Shown piece after piece: positions 26,109-40,462 of a stretch of DNA of 64,000 nt. Position numbers and translations under genes: made by a program. How positions within the stretch are numbered: position 1 is the first letter of the stretch; each line of letters starts with the position of its first letter. This DNA is from Plantago major (Eukaryota > Streptophyta > Magnoliopsida > Lamiales > Plantaginaceae), in contig CM048843.1 of the NCBI GenBank assembly GCA_026545765.1, forward strand, positions 16,521,200 through 16,585,199, read 5' to 3'. The notes under the pieces were generated by a model. It searched no databases, had not been told where the DNA came from, and worked only from the letters and a program-made list of their open reading frames with translations.

Positions 26109-27802
26109 GTAGTTAGTATCCTCCTTGAAACATATATGCTGGTATGGAAAATGATGGTTTGCACCTAATTAAATCAATATTTTTAAAACATTTGATGTAA
26201 TTATTGTATATAGGATCCGTAATAACCCATCTCCTTGCATAGGTTATTATCAATAAAGTTTACTGTGGACAAGGGTTCAGGTTTTATATGGGCACCTAGT
26301 GAAGTTCATTGTTTGATACACATCGCAGTAAATTAACTGTTTGATTTTAATAACCGTGATTTATTAGTATTATTTAACCCTAAAACTAAAACACCTATTT
26401 GCAAATCAATACATGAACGAATTGATAGAGCGATTGGTAGTTTGATAGTAAAGATTTAGGTGTGTGGCATTGGAATTTTAGATTTATGTTAAAAAGTGAA
26501 AGGTGTAAATGAATAAATATTTCCAACTGTCCTTTTCAATTTATTCCATGTTTTTCATTTTTTTTCTGTCAAAGCACCAAATAAACTTTATTGATATAAC
26601 TCCAAGTACAAGGAGCACGGGATAGTTCATTTGAGCAGTTATAACTCAAAACCTTCTTATCCAAATCAATCAAGCATGACTTTGTTTATCCTTTTACCCT
26701 ATATCTATTGCATTTTATCCTATAAGCGTTTTCATTTAGTTGTTTTATTAGAATATATTTTATGGACATAGGCTCACTTTGGTACTCTTATTGTAATAAT
26801 ATTAATACTATGATATAAACTATAGGATCGATTCTAAATTTAATCTCAACCCTTCATTTTCTATTAATGCAAATTATACGTCACACAATTGCATAATGAG
26901 GTAGCACTAAGTCACATAATATTTAAAAATATTATAAGGGTGAATTAATTACACACATCTTATTTATGTTTTAAACTTAACAAATTATACTCAAAACAAT
27001 CTAAAACCAACCATATATTAATAAATAATTTCACAATTAAAACACCAATTTTATATTCAAATACACAATTTTAATTAAAATTTTTCTTGACCCGGAGCTC
27101 CGTTCCGCTTCCATGAAAGCTAGAAGGGAAGCTAGATAGTTTTATTTTTATTTTTAAAACAAAGTTCACCGGAGCTCGATGACTGTGGTGGTGGCGGCGT
27201 GATTGAAGAAGTGGGGAGGAGGTGGTGGTGAAGTTTTGCAGAAGAATCAAACTAAAATGTAAGTGGACTATTTAGTAGGGATGGTTTTTGTAATTTTATA
27301 TAATTTGTACTTTTAAAATTGTTAATAAATTAGTAAACTTTAACTGTTAGATTATGTCACGTAAAATTTTAAGTAGTGTACTAACATTAGCAAAATGTGA
27401 AATACTGAAATGGTAGAACAATTAAACTAGAACATTAGCATAATGTGAAATACTAAAATTTTAAGTTGTAATTGGACTCACCATTTATTCATTTGACACG
27501 TAGAGGGAGGGTAGATGTTATATGTATGCTATAGTGACTGCTGATGACTTAAATATTATATTATAGTTGGACCATATACAATATACGTTGCAATGTACAA
27601 TACACTCAATTACTAGAAGGCACCACACGGTAGAGTAGGTACGGTATTTAATCGTTGCTCAGTTTGTAACTGAAGAAAAAGAGAGAAAATAAGGTTGGAG
27701 TGATGAGATGGATTGATTGGTGGATCGAAAATTGAAATTAGCAAAAGGAATCAGACCTACGTCAACTCTATTATTGATTGTTTAATTAAATTCCTAATTA
27801 AT
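26109..27802. other. AT-rich intergenic region
   Basis: No gene, tRNA or clear transposon end is recognised. At 27180-27250 there is a small GC-richer stretch (GGTGGTGGCGGCG, GGAGGAGGTGGTGGTG) that could be a decayed gene or repeat fragment, but no reading frame supports it. Confidence 0.5.
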
Positions 27803-27804
27803 TA

Positions 27805-28033
27805 CTCTCTTCAATCCACTAAATTTTTTCAATTTTTAACTTTAAATTTCATTTTATGGAAATCCACTATCTACATTATTAATATTTTAATCCCTCTCTT
27901 TCATACTTTATCAATTTTATTTCTTACTTTTTACAATACATTTATTACTTTATCTATATAAACCCATTTTTTATTCAAATTTCTTAAAAATTGTGTAAAA
28001 AATAAAAATAAAAAGAGATTTATGAAACGGGAG
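27805..28033. mobile_element. Possible diverged Stowaway-like MITE
   Basis: Flanked by TA on both sides (27803-27804 and 28034-28035). The left end is CTCTCTTCAATCC and the right end, read inward, CTCCCGTTTCATAAATC. The ends match only in their first few bases, so this is a weak call. The interior is very AT-rich and non-coding. Confidence 0.4.
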
Positions 28034-28035
28034 TA

Positions 28036-29464
28036 AATAACTGTTTGTTTAATTAATTGATCAATTTGTTGAGAATTAGCTGCGGCGACGTTTGCTCTTC
28101 CATTTGTACGTCCGTCCGTCCCTCCCAAACAAGTCAATTCTTGGATCTACCAACCAATCAATCCAATCCATTTCTATATATCCATTATATATAATTTAAA
28201 TATTTAAAGGTGGATAATAATGATAGAGCAAAATTGATATTATTCCATTAATTGTCTATGGATTTATGCGATTCAATATGTCCATAAACCATTATATGAA
28301 GATATCAGAATGAAACGAAGTTGAAATATTCAAGTGGTGTAAGTTCGAGTGAAGTGGAACTTATAATATGAAGTATCTTACAATTCGGTAAATCAACATT
28401 TTGAAAAATAACTTATCAATTTAGCTTATAAAGTAATAGGTTGGCGAACTATTTTAATATATTAAATATGAGAAAATAATCATTTTTTGGTAATATAATG
28501 ACAGATCATATAGTATTTTTTATAAAAATGTTTCGCGCACTCACCTTATTAATTTAATTTATATTATTTGTGATATGTATTTTATTATTAAGTACTAGCA
28601 TTTACGTAACACACTACGTGTGTTAATAGTTTTATATAAACCATTGTAAAAAGAGAAAACATTTAATAATAAGAGAAACTCTCATGAGAGTCCGAAAAGT
28701 CCCCAGAGTCCTACACAAAAAGATTCAGCCGCACAATTAGTATACAACAATAGACAATTTACAAATAGACAAAAAATCAACAATTTACACACAAAGACGC
28801 ACAATTAGTATACAATATTGCAGGACTCTCACAAAAACTTGGACTTTCACAAGTTTTTGTATAATAATAAATAAAAGGAGAAATCTACACCAATAAGATT
28901 TAAACCCTGCACCTTCTACTTAAAGTCTTAAACAATGACACATGTACGTACCAGATTCAAATTGAATCAGTAAGATCAACGGATGAGATTTAAATTGAAT
29001 TAAAAACTTAGTGAAACTTTGTGAATTATTATACTGCTTTGAATGAAAATCAAGACTGACTTGCTCCTGAAATATATCGAGTGATTAAAACAAGGGATTT
29101 ATATTACAACTTATTTTTTGAGTAATCGAGAACATATATAACACTTTGCTAGAAAATAAAGCAACTACTAATTGGTTAAGCAAGTGGACAAATTATAGGA
29201 GTAACAACTTTGAAAAATACATAAGAAATCAGAACTTGAAGAAAACAACATAGTTGAAAAATTCATACGAAATCAGAACTTGGAGAAAACAACATAGTTG
29301 TATTTTTATGTCTCCTTCCATCCACTTGTAGACTTGTATTGTTACATGACATACTTCCTTTTTATTTGCAGTCTTTGCAAGTTGCACTTTCAGTCTTGCA
29401 AGTTGCATTTTCTACGCGCGCACATATACATATATATATATCTATATGTATATGTATATCTATC

Positions 29465-29503
<39 letters not shown>

Positions 29504-30100
29504 AAATTGACCTATATCGAAGAGACCAGATCAACATTACATATTTAACTATAAAGATCATGTGTTTAATTAATAAATCTGTATTATACTTGCATCAATT
29601 GAATTTCTGTAGTTAAACATGAGATATTTATAACTAAATATGTGAGGTTGATCCCGTCTCCCAGAAAACGATCTTTCACAAAAGATACATAACGAACATT
29701 TTTATGTCATCTTTTACACACACACACGTATAACACCAATATTTTTGATAACCACCTTAATGTTTAGGTATATAGTCCCTCAATAAAACGGTCTCTTAGA
29801 ATTAATGTCATTATAAATAGTCAAAAAAGCATTTTGGCATTTAAGTTTGACAATTTATATGAGTGCTAGTAATTTGCTCCATAAAGTTTATACTTTTATG
29901 AAAACCACACCTAAAATTTGTAAGATTGCAATTTGTTACCTGAAATTTCAAAATGTGTGGGCTTTGTTATTGTAAAAGTTTCTAATATCTAAAATTAAAG
30001 GGGGCAAATCTCAGAATGTCCGGAACTTCTGGAGACAAATTGCAATTGCAAACTCGTAAGCAATTTATTGAAAAGCAATAGTTCTGACTCTAATTACGAC
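28036..30100. other. AT-rich intergenic region with small repeats
   Basis: No gene is seen. 28681-28836 may be a short MITE: GAGAGTCC-type sequence is inverted between its ends, and CGCACAATTAGTATACAA occurs twice inside (about 28733 and 28809). GAAATCAGAACTTGGAGAAAAC-type sequence is repeated at about 29225 and 29268. The rest shows nothing. Confidence 0.45.
29422..29504. repeat. Compound (TA)n-(TG)n microsatellite
   Basis: Interrupted TA/TATG units run into a clean (TG)n tract at about 29482-29504. Confidence 0.95.
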
Positions 30101-30116
30101 TTTCGTGGCTATGATT

Positions 30117-30445
30117 ACATCTTAAATTACTTGCCACTTGCGACCTTATAGTCATAGGGAGGAGGGATGTGGTGAATATAGGGGGCTTTCGTTAACGCCA
30201 TGACAACACATTAAATTACTTGTCACTTACCTCCTCGTAGGCATAGGGTGTAGGGGTGATGTTATGGGTGTTCTGCGGAGTCGTCTATGACCACGTCTTA
30301 AATTACTTGCCACTTACTTGCTTGTGAACATAGAGTGGAAGGGCGTGATTAGTATAGTCTTTGAATGGTTCTTGAGTTTTGATCTTGACAATACCTCTTG
30401 CCACTTGCTTTGATAAATAGCGGTGTAGGGGTGTTGGCAAATTTA
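30117..30445. repeat. Diverged tandem repeat, unit ~88 bp
   Basis: The phrase TTAAATTACTTGCCACTT followed by CATAGGGTGTAGGGGTG-like sequence recurs with starts near 30117, 30206 and 30293, with a fourth weaker copy near 30390. The spacing is 87-89 bp. The units are diverged, so the array is old. No coding potential is supported. Confidence 0.7.
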
Positions 30446-30499
30446 GATCGGTTACTTTGAAATTGACGGTTTGTCTATGAGAACCTCTTCCTAAGTAGT

Positions 30500-31777
30500 G
30501 CACTTTTGGTTGTCACAAAGGACCATCACTCGTAACCATGTTTTCATATGTGTTGGGGGTATTCCGCCTTTTGTGGTGGTTTAGGATCCGTCCGCGACCC
30601 CCTCACTCTTGGCTAGGCTTCGGTTAGACATACTAGACGATGGGGTGACCAAGATGACAACTAAATTTCATTATTTGGGGTGGTGTTTTTCTGCTTTGAA
30701 ATTGACGGAGTCGTATCAAATGAAAAACAGGAGGAAGTTTCTTTGTTAAAGCAAAGGTGAAAGCATTGCTAAAGTCTTGAAAATATGTTTTTGACAAGGA
30801 AGATTGAAACTGTTGTGGCCTGACTAGTAGTGAGGTTTGGATAGTTTCAAGTGTCACTGGTTTGTAAGATTTTGGTAGAGGATATATATATCTTTTTCTG
30901 TTAAATAAAAAAGATTTTTGCAGAAAGATATAAATTAAGGCCGGGCGTGGGTAATTTCATCCTTTGCAAAGTTTTTGTTATATTTTGCATAAATGGTCAA
31001 GCCCTTTGGGTACAAAATGTTGTTTTTACTTTATAAAATAACTCTAAACAATAGAAATATTCAGTATACATATGGATAGTTGAGGAAAAAAAATGATGAA
31101 CGGTATGAAAGCTAAGACACACACGTTCCCCACAAAAGATCCAAGATTTTGGATCTTAGTGGTGGGTGATGGCTAAGACTAGTAGGAGTAATTTTCAACT
31201 TCTAACAAGTCAAATGTCTTAAATTAAACTATAAGTACTAATTATCTATAGCGTGAAGAAATGAATGAACATGATGAAACTGATTTATTTATAAACATCA
31301 TAATTCATAAAACTTGCCCAACTTAACATGGGAGAAAGTGGATGAATAAAATAGTTACATAAGTACTTGGAGATCGAATTAAGGAATTAATTAAAATTAG
31401 AAGAAGAGTAGAAACTGGAAAGAAAGAACTTGTAGTTGACAATTTAATTTCCAGATCCGATCCCTATGCTATGCTAACCTCATGACTCCTTTCTTTCATT
31501 ATTATGGTTTATTGGATTTCGTACTTGACTCATTTTCCAACAATCTTGATCATGTAAGCTGCCAATCTTAATTTTTTCTATAAATTCAACATATATGAGA
31601 TTTTTGAGTTTTATTTAAAGATCATGTTATTATCACGATCGTTTTTCTTCCTTGATCAACTTGATCTATAACATTGAAAGTGTTACATATTTTATGCATT
31701 TTTCGTCATTTACTTTACAAATATATTACTATAAGTTACTCTTGTGTAAACAGCTACTAAATCTTTGAAGTTAACTT
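30500..31777. other. AT-rich upstream region of the WRKY gene
   Basis: No gene is seen. 30540-30640 is slightly GC-richer (GGTTTAGGATCCGTCCGCG), possibly a relic of a mobile element. The rest holds no recognised feature. Confidence 0.45.
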
Positions 31778-32302
31778 GGTCAAATTTTGATGGAGAAATT
31801 GACTGTATATGGGATTAATGAAGATGACTATGACAATAATCAAACCATTCACGGAATGGTACCGATGAAAGCGCAAATTATTTTTACGGGTTCTTATACA
31901 CTCCCGCATATGTCTCACTTTGAAATAAAATCAGAGTTTAGCTAGCTATATTTTTATTTTACTTATAAAACAAAGAAAAACTGAAGAAGAAAACAAAAAA
32001 AATAGAATCAAGAATGTATGGTTATTGACATTGTGACATGTGAGTACATTATAGTCATCTAAAACAGCCATAAAATACAAAGACGTAACAATCAACACGT
32101 ACGTGTATTTATTATCCTAAAACAATAGTACTATACTGCTATAGACCAAGATAAGAATAATACAAATTAACCACAAATCTAAAAATGTTTAAAGTCAAAA
32201 CTAAGATGCGACTTTAATTACATCACTAAATATGTACTTGTACTTAATTCTACTGCTGTTCCTACCATCTGCCTTGTTTATTTTCAAACCAGGCATTTGA
32301 CT
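31778..32302. promoter_or_regulatory. W-boxes upstream of the WRKY gene
   Basis: Three W-box cores (TTGACY) occur upstream of the WRKY start codon: GGTCAA at 31778-31783 (minus sense), TTGACT at 31799-31804 and TTGACT at 32297-32302, about 92 bases before the ATG. WRKY proteins bind W-boxes, and many WRKY genes are auto- or cross-regulated. Regulation here is inferred from the motif alone. Confidence 0.45.
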
Positions 32303-32393
32303 TCTGCCCTCCAAATTCTTTCTCCTCAAATTATACATAAACATAGCTATAGAGGAAGACTTCTCACCATACTTCTTTCTTCATCATTTTCCT

Positions 32394-34311
<1,918 letters not shown>

Positions 34312-36239
34312 AAGAAAGGAATGAATCACAGTTTTGGTCCTCTAGGTGACTCCTGTTCAAAATGGTCCTATCGGTTTTCAGTTTTGCAGAATTGAAATCA
34401 CATAGAGATATCGACTGTTAATTTGATGATCACATGCTTTGTTATATCCTACATTATGCATGGCACGTGTATTGTGGTACTGTTTGGAAGGTGCGAAGCA
34501 GGAGATCCGGATTCGAATTCGAAATCCAAGGGGATCAAGAATTTAGAGAAGGAGCTGCCAAGGAAGTTTCCAAAGGAATCTGAAATTAAAGCTTTGTTCA
34601 GAGACAGATTATTTGTAGATTATTTTGTAGTTATAATATAATGGTATAGTTAATCTTTTGTAAGGAGGGATTATTTTTCTTGTTTTAAAAGGAAATTAAA
34701 CTTTTTTGGGATTCCCATTGTGGATTTGTCAATGGAGGTAACCATGTGAAGCCTTGACTGTTGTAAAACTCAAGTTCTTGATTAGACACATTCAAAGATT
34801 AATTTGGCTTTGTATTATTTTTCTATTTAGATTTCCAAGACACATTTAGATCTGACATTTTTGCTCTTTAGTAAATTCCACGTTCAATTAGTTTTGGATC
34901 ATGTAGTTCATTATATTTGATTCAATGCACATCAATGGATAATATATTGCTGGTAGCTAGATTAGATTGTTTTAAGTTTTAGAATGAGAGATAACCAAAT
35001 AGAGTACGTTATATGTTATACATACGAATACAAATGACAATATATTGTTAACACGACACCAGCGGTGCGGAGTAATTTGACTATGGTACGGTGACATTTT
35101 GCACCTGATGGAGAAAATTAATTAAGGCAAAAAAATTACAGTAAGATTCAATTTTTTTTAGGGAAAAATCACACAATTTTGAAACTTAGGAAGACATGTT
35201 GCAACTACAATGTAATGTTTGCGGACAATTTACAATAATGTATAAATTTAAAGGGTAAATCACACACGTATAAATTAATTTTGTGTGAAACTAGCTAGCT
35301 AATTCACACGGGACAATTGCCGAAAATAAAAGTTGATCTTGATCGTTATTCCAATATTAATTTAGTTCGTCTAAAATTTTGGTATGTGGGATCGGTATAA
35401 AATTTATTTTGACTGCATTTTCAAGTTCTCAATTGATACGAGGTTTTAGTTACTAGTCCAATTCAAGTCTGTAATGTTGTTAGTCACTAAAACCTCGGCT
35501 ACTAATTATAACAACGAAGATACTGAAACTAAAAATTTGACGAAAGGTTAGCTGTTTTTGTTGAAACGAGTTATTCAGTAAGGCTAATTCTAAGCGCTAT
35601 TAATTAACGCAAATTATTGTACGTTCGGTATATATAAGTCTAAATGGCTACGTACGTTACTTAACAGACTAACATTCCTTCTTTTCGTCAGAGTTGTTAC
35701 TATGGCAACTAGGTCGGCCATGGGTTAGAAAGAATTCTAATAGGGTTAACTATAAATTAATAATACATTAGTACATGCATCTTTGACAAAACAAGCTGAT
35801 AAAATGACTAAAAATTGATAATATACCTATGAGACGGATAAGGTAGCAAAAACACTGACCTTATTAACGAACTTTTGGCCGCGACAACAACTTTTGTACT
35901 GTATCTATTAGTTGGGCTTTTCTACGGTTAGACAGGTTTCCGTCCTGCCTAACAACAAAAGGTCTCCTTCTTTGTAATTTTGATAAAACTTATGGGTAAT
36001 TTTGTAACTTTGCAAGCATGCATGCTTGTCTAGTTATTTTTCGCGTACGAAATGCACCTTATGTTGTACTAATATTGAATGTTTTTCGTTTTTAACATTT
36101 TGGTTAATTTTATGCAATTTTGATAATTAAGGAGAATTGTGATAATGATATATAAGGGGAGTGCTTTGAAAATAAATGAGTGGAAGGTTGGGGGTATGAG
36201 GTGCATTTTTTGCATAAATTTAGATATACTACTTCCTAC
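34312..36239. other. 3' flank of the WRKY gene and intergenic DNA
   Basis: The first few hundred bases probably hold the WRKY 3' UTR. A short frame at 34423-34641 has no recognisable product. The remainder is AT-rich and shows no gene or mobile element that I can support. Confidence 0.5.
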
Positions 36240-36241
36240 GT

Positions 36242-36456
36242 CCCGTCCAACTTTTGATTTTTTCAGTTAATGTCAACTCGACTACAAATTAATTTTAAAT
36301 ATGAATGTAAAATGTTGATTAAATTATATTATGAAACTTTAGTCCTTAAAGTATCATAATATAATTTAATCAACATTTTACATTTACCGTTAAGATTTAT
36401 TCAGAATAAAGTTGAAAATTGAAAAAAGTCGAAATAATAACGTGGAACGGAGGAAG
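36242..36456. mobile_element. Stowaway-like MITE with long internal hairpin
   Basis: A 215-bp element begins CTTCCTACGTCCCG and ends GGAACGGAGGAAG, TA duplications at 36240-36241 and 36457-36458. The interior is a nearly perfect inverted repeat: ATGTAAAATGTTGATTAAAT at about 36305 pairs with ATTTAATCAACATTTTACAT at about 36367. A transcript would fold into a long hairpin, so it could yield small RNAs. It lies about 600 bp upstream of the NPF start codon. Confidence 0.82.
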
Positions 36457-37069
36457 TACTTAATTGGAAGGGTTTCTTAATCTTCGCTAAGCAACGGGTT
36501 TGATCCGATCCTCATGAGGAAAAAGTCCATCCGTTAATCCAATTCATTTTGAGCGGATCGGACTGCAGATCGATCCACACGGCGGATATATATTTACGAT
36601 CTACAAAATTAAAAGAAAAAGTTTTGTAAAATTAATTATTTTAGGAAAATATCAAAATGATAGCAACAAACGATGTTATAGATTTGAATATCCAAATTCC
36701 AAAATACATAAACTCGATGGAGCAAAATCACCGGTCTCACCAATGAGAAAATTAAAAAAGAAAGAATTCGTACAAAGCTAAGGTAATTTCCTGGCAAAAA
36801 GGACCGATATCACCAATGAGCCAGGCAGCTAATATATCAATCCATATTCAATCAAGTATATGTCCGGCCGGTTAACTGATGCCTAATCAAACAGCAAAAG
36901 ACAATGCACGCGCATGCCTAGCTCCTTTACAAACAATGCTTGTATTAGATCGATTCTCGTCCTCCGTCTCAATATATATGCATTTTGTATACACATTTCG
37001 TATGAATTTGCACACTCTCAGTACCGTTGAATTGTATACGTCTACTACATTAGTATATTATATATAACT

Positions 37070-39130
37070 ATGGAAGTGGTGATCCCTTTCCGACTCATAG
37101 GTAACAGAACTAACTGACCTTTACTACGAAATTTCAGCTCTATATATTACTGCATCATGCTGCACTGCGAGTGCAAATGTTAAGTTTGAGGCAATTCATG
37201 ATACTATTGTATTGTATATAGTATATACTAAGTTCCATACTAATTTTGCAGCAATAAGATGGAGTGATGTAGTGCAGAACTATGCGTTTTTCATTATGCA
37301 AGACTATTTAACAAATGTTTGGGGCCTCAGTTTTACACATGCTGCTGGAATTCTCAATATTTGGGAAGGAACTCAACGCATATTGCCCATCTTCTTTCTC
37401 TGGCTCCTCGATGAGTTTTCCCGGGATACCACCCTTGTCGTGCTCTCCACTCTAGCCAATACCATCGTAAGTTGGTTCAACATACTCCAATCCAATACTA
37501 AATGCAGCACAATAATATACTAAACGCAGAACAACTTAAGTCAAAATGTAATTGTACAGGGTCTTGCCTGTATAGCAATGTCGACACCTCCCGTGCTTGC
37601 CAATTTGACTGGGACCTGCAAACAATACGAGGCAAAATGTATCGGACATACACAGAAGATTCTGTTTTACATCGGAATGACATTGGTTGCTGTGGGACTA
37701 GCTGGTCGCAAAGTCATTACCCTGCTCCCCAAGGACAAGATCAGGGAGGGAGAACCTGAACCGAAAACTCTTGGTAAATTATTATTAGCAGCTTGGATAA
37801 CACTAGGATTGATAGCTGCGCCAAGAATTTTGGCAATTGGACTTCCGAAAATAACACTCTGGTCAGTCCGCCTTGGTGTACCGGCAATTTGCACTGCTGT
37901 AGCAACCTTGTATTTCTTGACTGATTTGACTTCATTCAAGAGGCAAGAACGAAATTGTGCTAGTCCAGTTACTACTGTTCTCAGGGTGTTTGTGGCATGT
38001 GCATTCAAGATAAACAAAACACCTCCAAGAGATGTAAATGGTCTTTATATGGAAGATCAATCAGAAGCACAGAAACATACCCAAAGTTGCTGTCTCGGGT
38101 ACGTAACTACCTAGTTATAATTGTTGTTGTTGTTGATGATGACTAGCTAGGAACAAGCTGTCTCTTGAGTTATAATAATATCTGAGTTATTATGTTAGGA
38201 TGAAAGGACGATGTTTCTTATGCTTTCTCCAAAATGTTATTCAGGTTCTTAGAAAAGGCTGCAATTCGAACCCCAGACAAGAATAGATGGAAAGTTTGCT
38301 CAGTAGCAGAAGTAGAACAAGTGAAAGTACTTGTTCGGTTGATACCTGTGTGGATTCCGTTCTTTGTCTGTGGGATTGTGCTCTCGAATGGGAAAACATA
38401 TTTCGTGGAACAAGTAAATCACTTAAAATCACCCAGACATTTCACTGTTCCAGCATTTCTATGCTTTATTGAGCTTTACACTTCACTCGTGAATGCATGT
38501 CAAAAGTTGACATGGAAACTTCAAAAGAAGCTAATCGATGCCATGGTAGAAGGCATGCCAGGACGACCTGTGACCGTAACACCAAAGATGAGTATAGGAT
38601 CATGTATGCTCTTATTAGTATTATGCTGTATAACTGCTGCAAAAATCGAGAGTCGGAGATTGAATGTAGTTACAAGTCATAATTTGGTTGACAGGCCAGA
38701 TGCAGATATCCCTATGACTGTATTCTGGATGCTTCTCCCGTTTTGGCTTCTTACTTCAGTGAGTGCCATTCTGAAACCTGAAATGGAATCATTCTTCGAA
38801 GATGAGGCTCCAGAATCTGCAAGGACTTATGCTGGTCTGTTCACTGAGGCAGTGCTCGGGTTTGGATTCATGCTTAGTGTGCTTTCTGTTTATGTTGTTC
38901 GCCAAGCTAGTGGAATGGGAGGGCAACCAAGTTGGTTTCAGTTTACCTTGAATCGGAGTCGTTTGGACAAGTATTATTGGGTTCTCGCAGTTTTAAGCTC
39001 TGTCAATCTGATTGTATATATAGTTGCAGCTTGTTGTCATGGTTTTGTAAAATTCATCCATTTTGAAGATTCAGCCGAAGAAGAACATCTACAAGAGGAT
39101 GCACGTGTAGATTCTCGAACTGCAGTGTAG
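37070..39130 (+). CDS. Divergent NRT1/PTR-family (NPF) transporter
   Basis: Four exons: 37070-37100, 37252-37466, 37560-38098, 38245-39130 (1671 nt, 556 residues). The first exon is only MEVVIPFRLI. Many hydrophobic segments follow: YLTNVWGLSFTHAAGILNIW, RILPIFFLWLL, CIGHTQKILFYIGM, LVRLIPVWIPFFVCGIVLSN, FLCFIELYTSLV, PMTVFWMLLPFWLLTSVSAI, YAGLFTEAVLGFGFML and YYWVLAVLSSVNLIVYIVAA. FLEKAAIRTPDKNRWKVCSV matches the loop before TM7 in NPF proteins, and STPPVLANLTGTC is NPF-like too. NPFs move nitrate, peptides or hormones with protons across membranes. Oddities: the ExxER(FAYYG) motif of TM1 and the GTGGTKP region are not present. This resembles the NPF5.5-type branch, but the exact member and substrate are unknown. 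All introns are GT-AG and the frame is intact. Confidence 0.88.
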
Positions 39131-39802
39131 TACTCAGAAGTGGACAGATCATGCTTTTAAAGGTTCCAGAGTAAAGCTTGTATAAAAGCTTGATAGCATC
39201 CACTAATGTGGGTCTAAATCTTGCAACATCAAGAGTGATATTCTGATTCTGTAAATAAACTGTGTGAGCCACATGCCATCCTTGTTTTTATGCGTATGAA
39301 TTTGGATCTTTCATAACCAGATGGTCTTTTGGGATACTGCTTACTCAATGAACTTTCTATCGCAGAGATTTTATTCCAAGTACCTCAGGCTTATCTCACC
39401 AATTCCAATACCGCGTTCAAAAGTCATTCTTGCAACTGTAGAAAGGTTCCCAAAATGAACAACTTGAAGTCTTGAATCACAACAGCTTTATCCGGTAGGA
39501 ACATCAAGTCGGTTAATCCAGTCCCACGGACTCCCATCATGGCGTCATATGAATTCACTAGTTCTACAAATCTTAATAATTTGCCGTGGAATCTTCCTCT
39601 GCTATAACCACCTCAAATCCCACTTCTCTTGCCACTTGAGAGATTTCTTTTGTCAAGAAAAAAGTAAGCACAATGTGTCAATTTAGTCTGGTAAAGACTT
39701 GTTTTCCCTAAATATTACTCGTAAAGCCACCAGCTTACCACTCAAAACCACCTGTTTTTAAATGTTTCAAGAATAGCAGATGTTTCAGGTTGAAAATTGG
39801 TG
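39131..39802. other. NPF 3' flank up to the Copia insertion
   Basis: Probable NPF 3' UTR at first (AATAAA-like GTAAATAAACTG at about 39250), then sequence without a recognised feature. It ends with the 5-bp duplication GTTTC at 39803-39807 that marks the Copia insertion. Confidence 0.55.
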
Positions 39803-39807
39803 GTTTC

Positions 39808-40338
39808 TATTGGAAGTTTAAAGATAAAAGTGGGAAGAATTGCAATTTAACAAGAGTTAATTGCAAAGAATTTGAAAGTTCCAGGACCAAAATCGAAGGC
39901 GCGAAGGAAAGTGTGACTCAATCGAACAAACAGATTTCAGAGAGGGACTATTGTGAAAAGTGGAAAAGAAAAGAAGGCAAAGAACACACAAAGTCGTCAA
40001 ACGTTTTTACGTTTTCTCCAGCTGTTCCCAGTTCGTCTTCTTCCTCCATCGAAAGGACAAAAACACTCGGTTAGGGTTGCAGGTTGTACAAATTGGTACT
40101 ATTGCATCCAGGCTGTGAAATCTTCAATCAACGGTGGAAAACTTGAGCTTGATGAGCAAGAATAACAACTGGAGATAATCGAGTACAATAGCTTTGTATT
40201 GTAGTAGAAATTGCGACGTGTTTAGCAAGAATTTTCCATTTCAATTCTGTATAAATGTCCCTCTTGTAACTCATTGTTCGTTCAAGCAATACACAACACC
40301 TTTCCTGAGCATTATATTTCTCTACTTAATTTTTAATA
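39808..40338 (+). repeat. 5' LTR of the Copia element
   Basis: Begins TATTGGAAGTTTAAAG and ends TTTTTAATA, followed at once by the primer-binding site at 40339. The start is TA, not the canonical TG, and the same TA is found in the 3' LTR, so it is inherited and not a new mutation in one copy. The end here is AATA where the 3' LTR has AACA. Confidence 0.92.
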
Positions 40339-40462
40339 TGGCACCAGAGCCATCTCACTAAACACTATGCTATTTATTTCAATCTCACTTTAACACAAAA
40401 TTTTCTTTCTTCACTGCAAAATCTTCAGATTCTCCTTCTCTCTTCTTCTTGAGTTTTGAATC

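Noticed and set aside
34423-34641. 72-codon frame downstream of the WRKY gene
   Set aside because: It lies in the presumed 3' UTR, with no similarity to a known family and no separate promoter signal.
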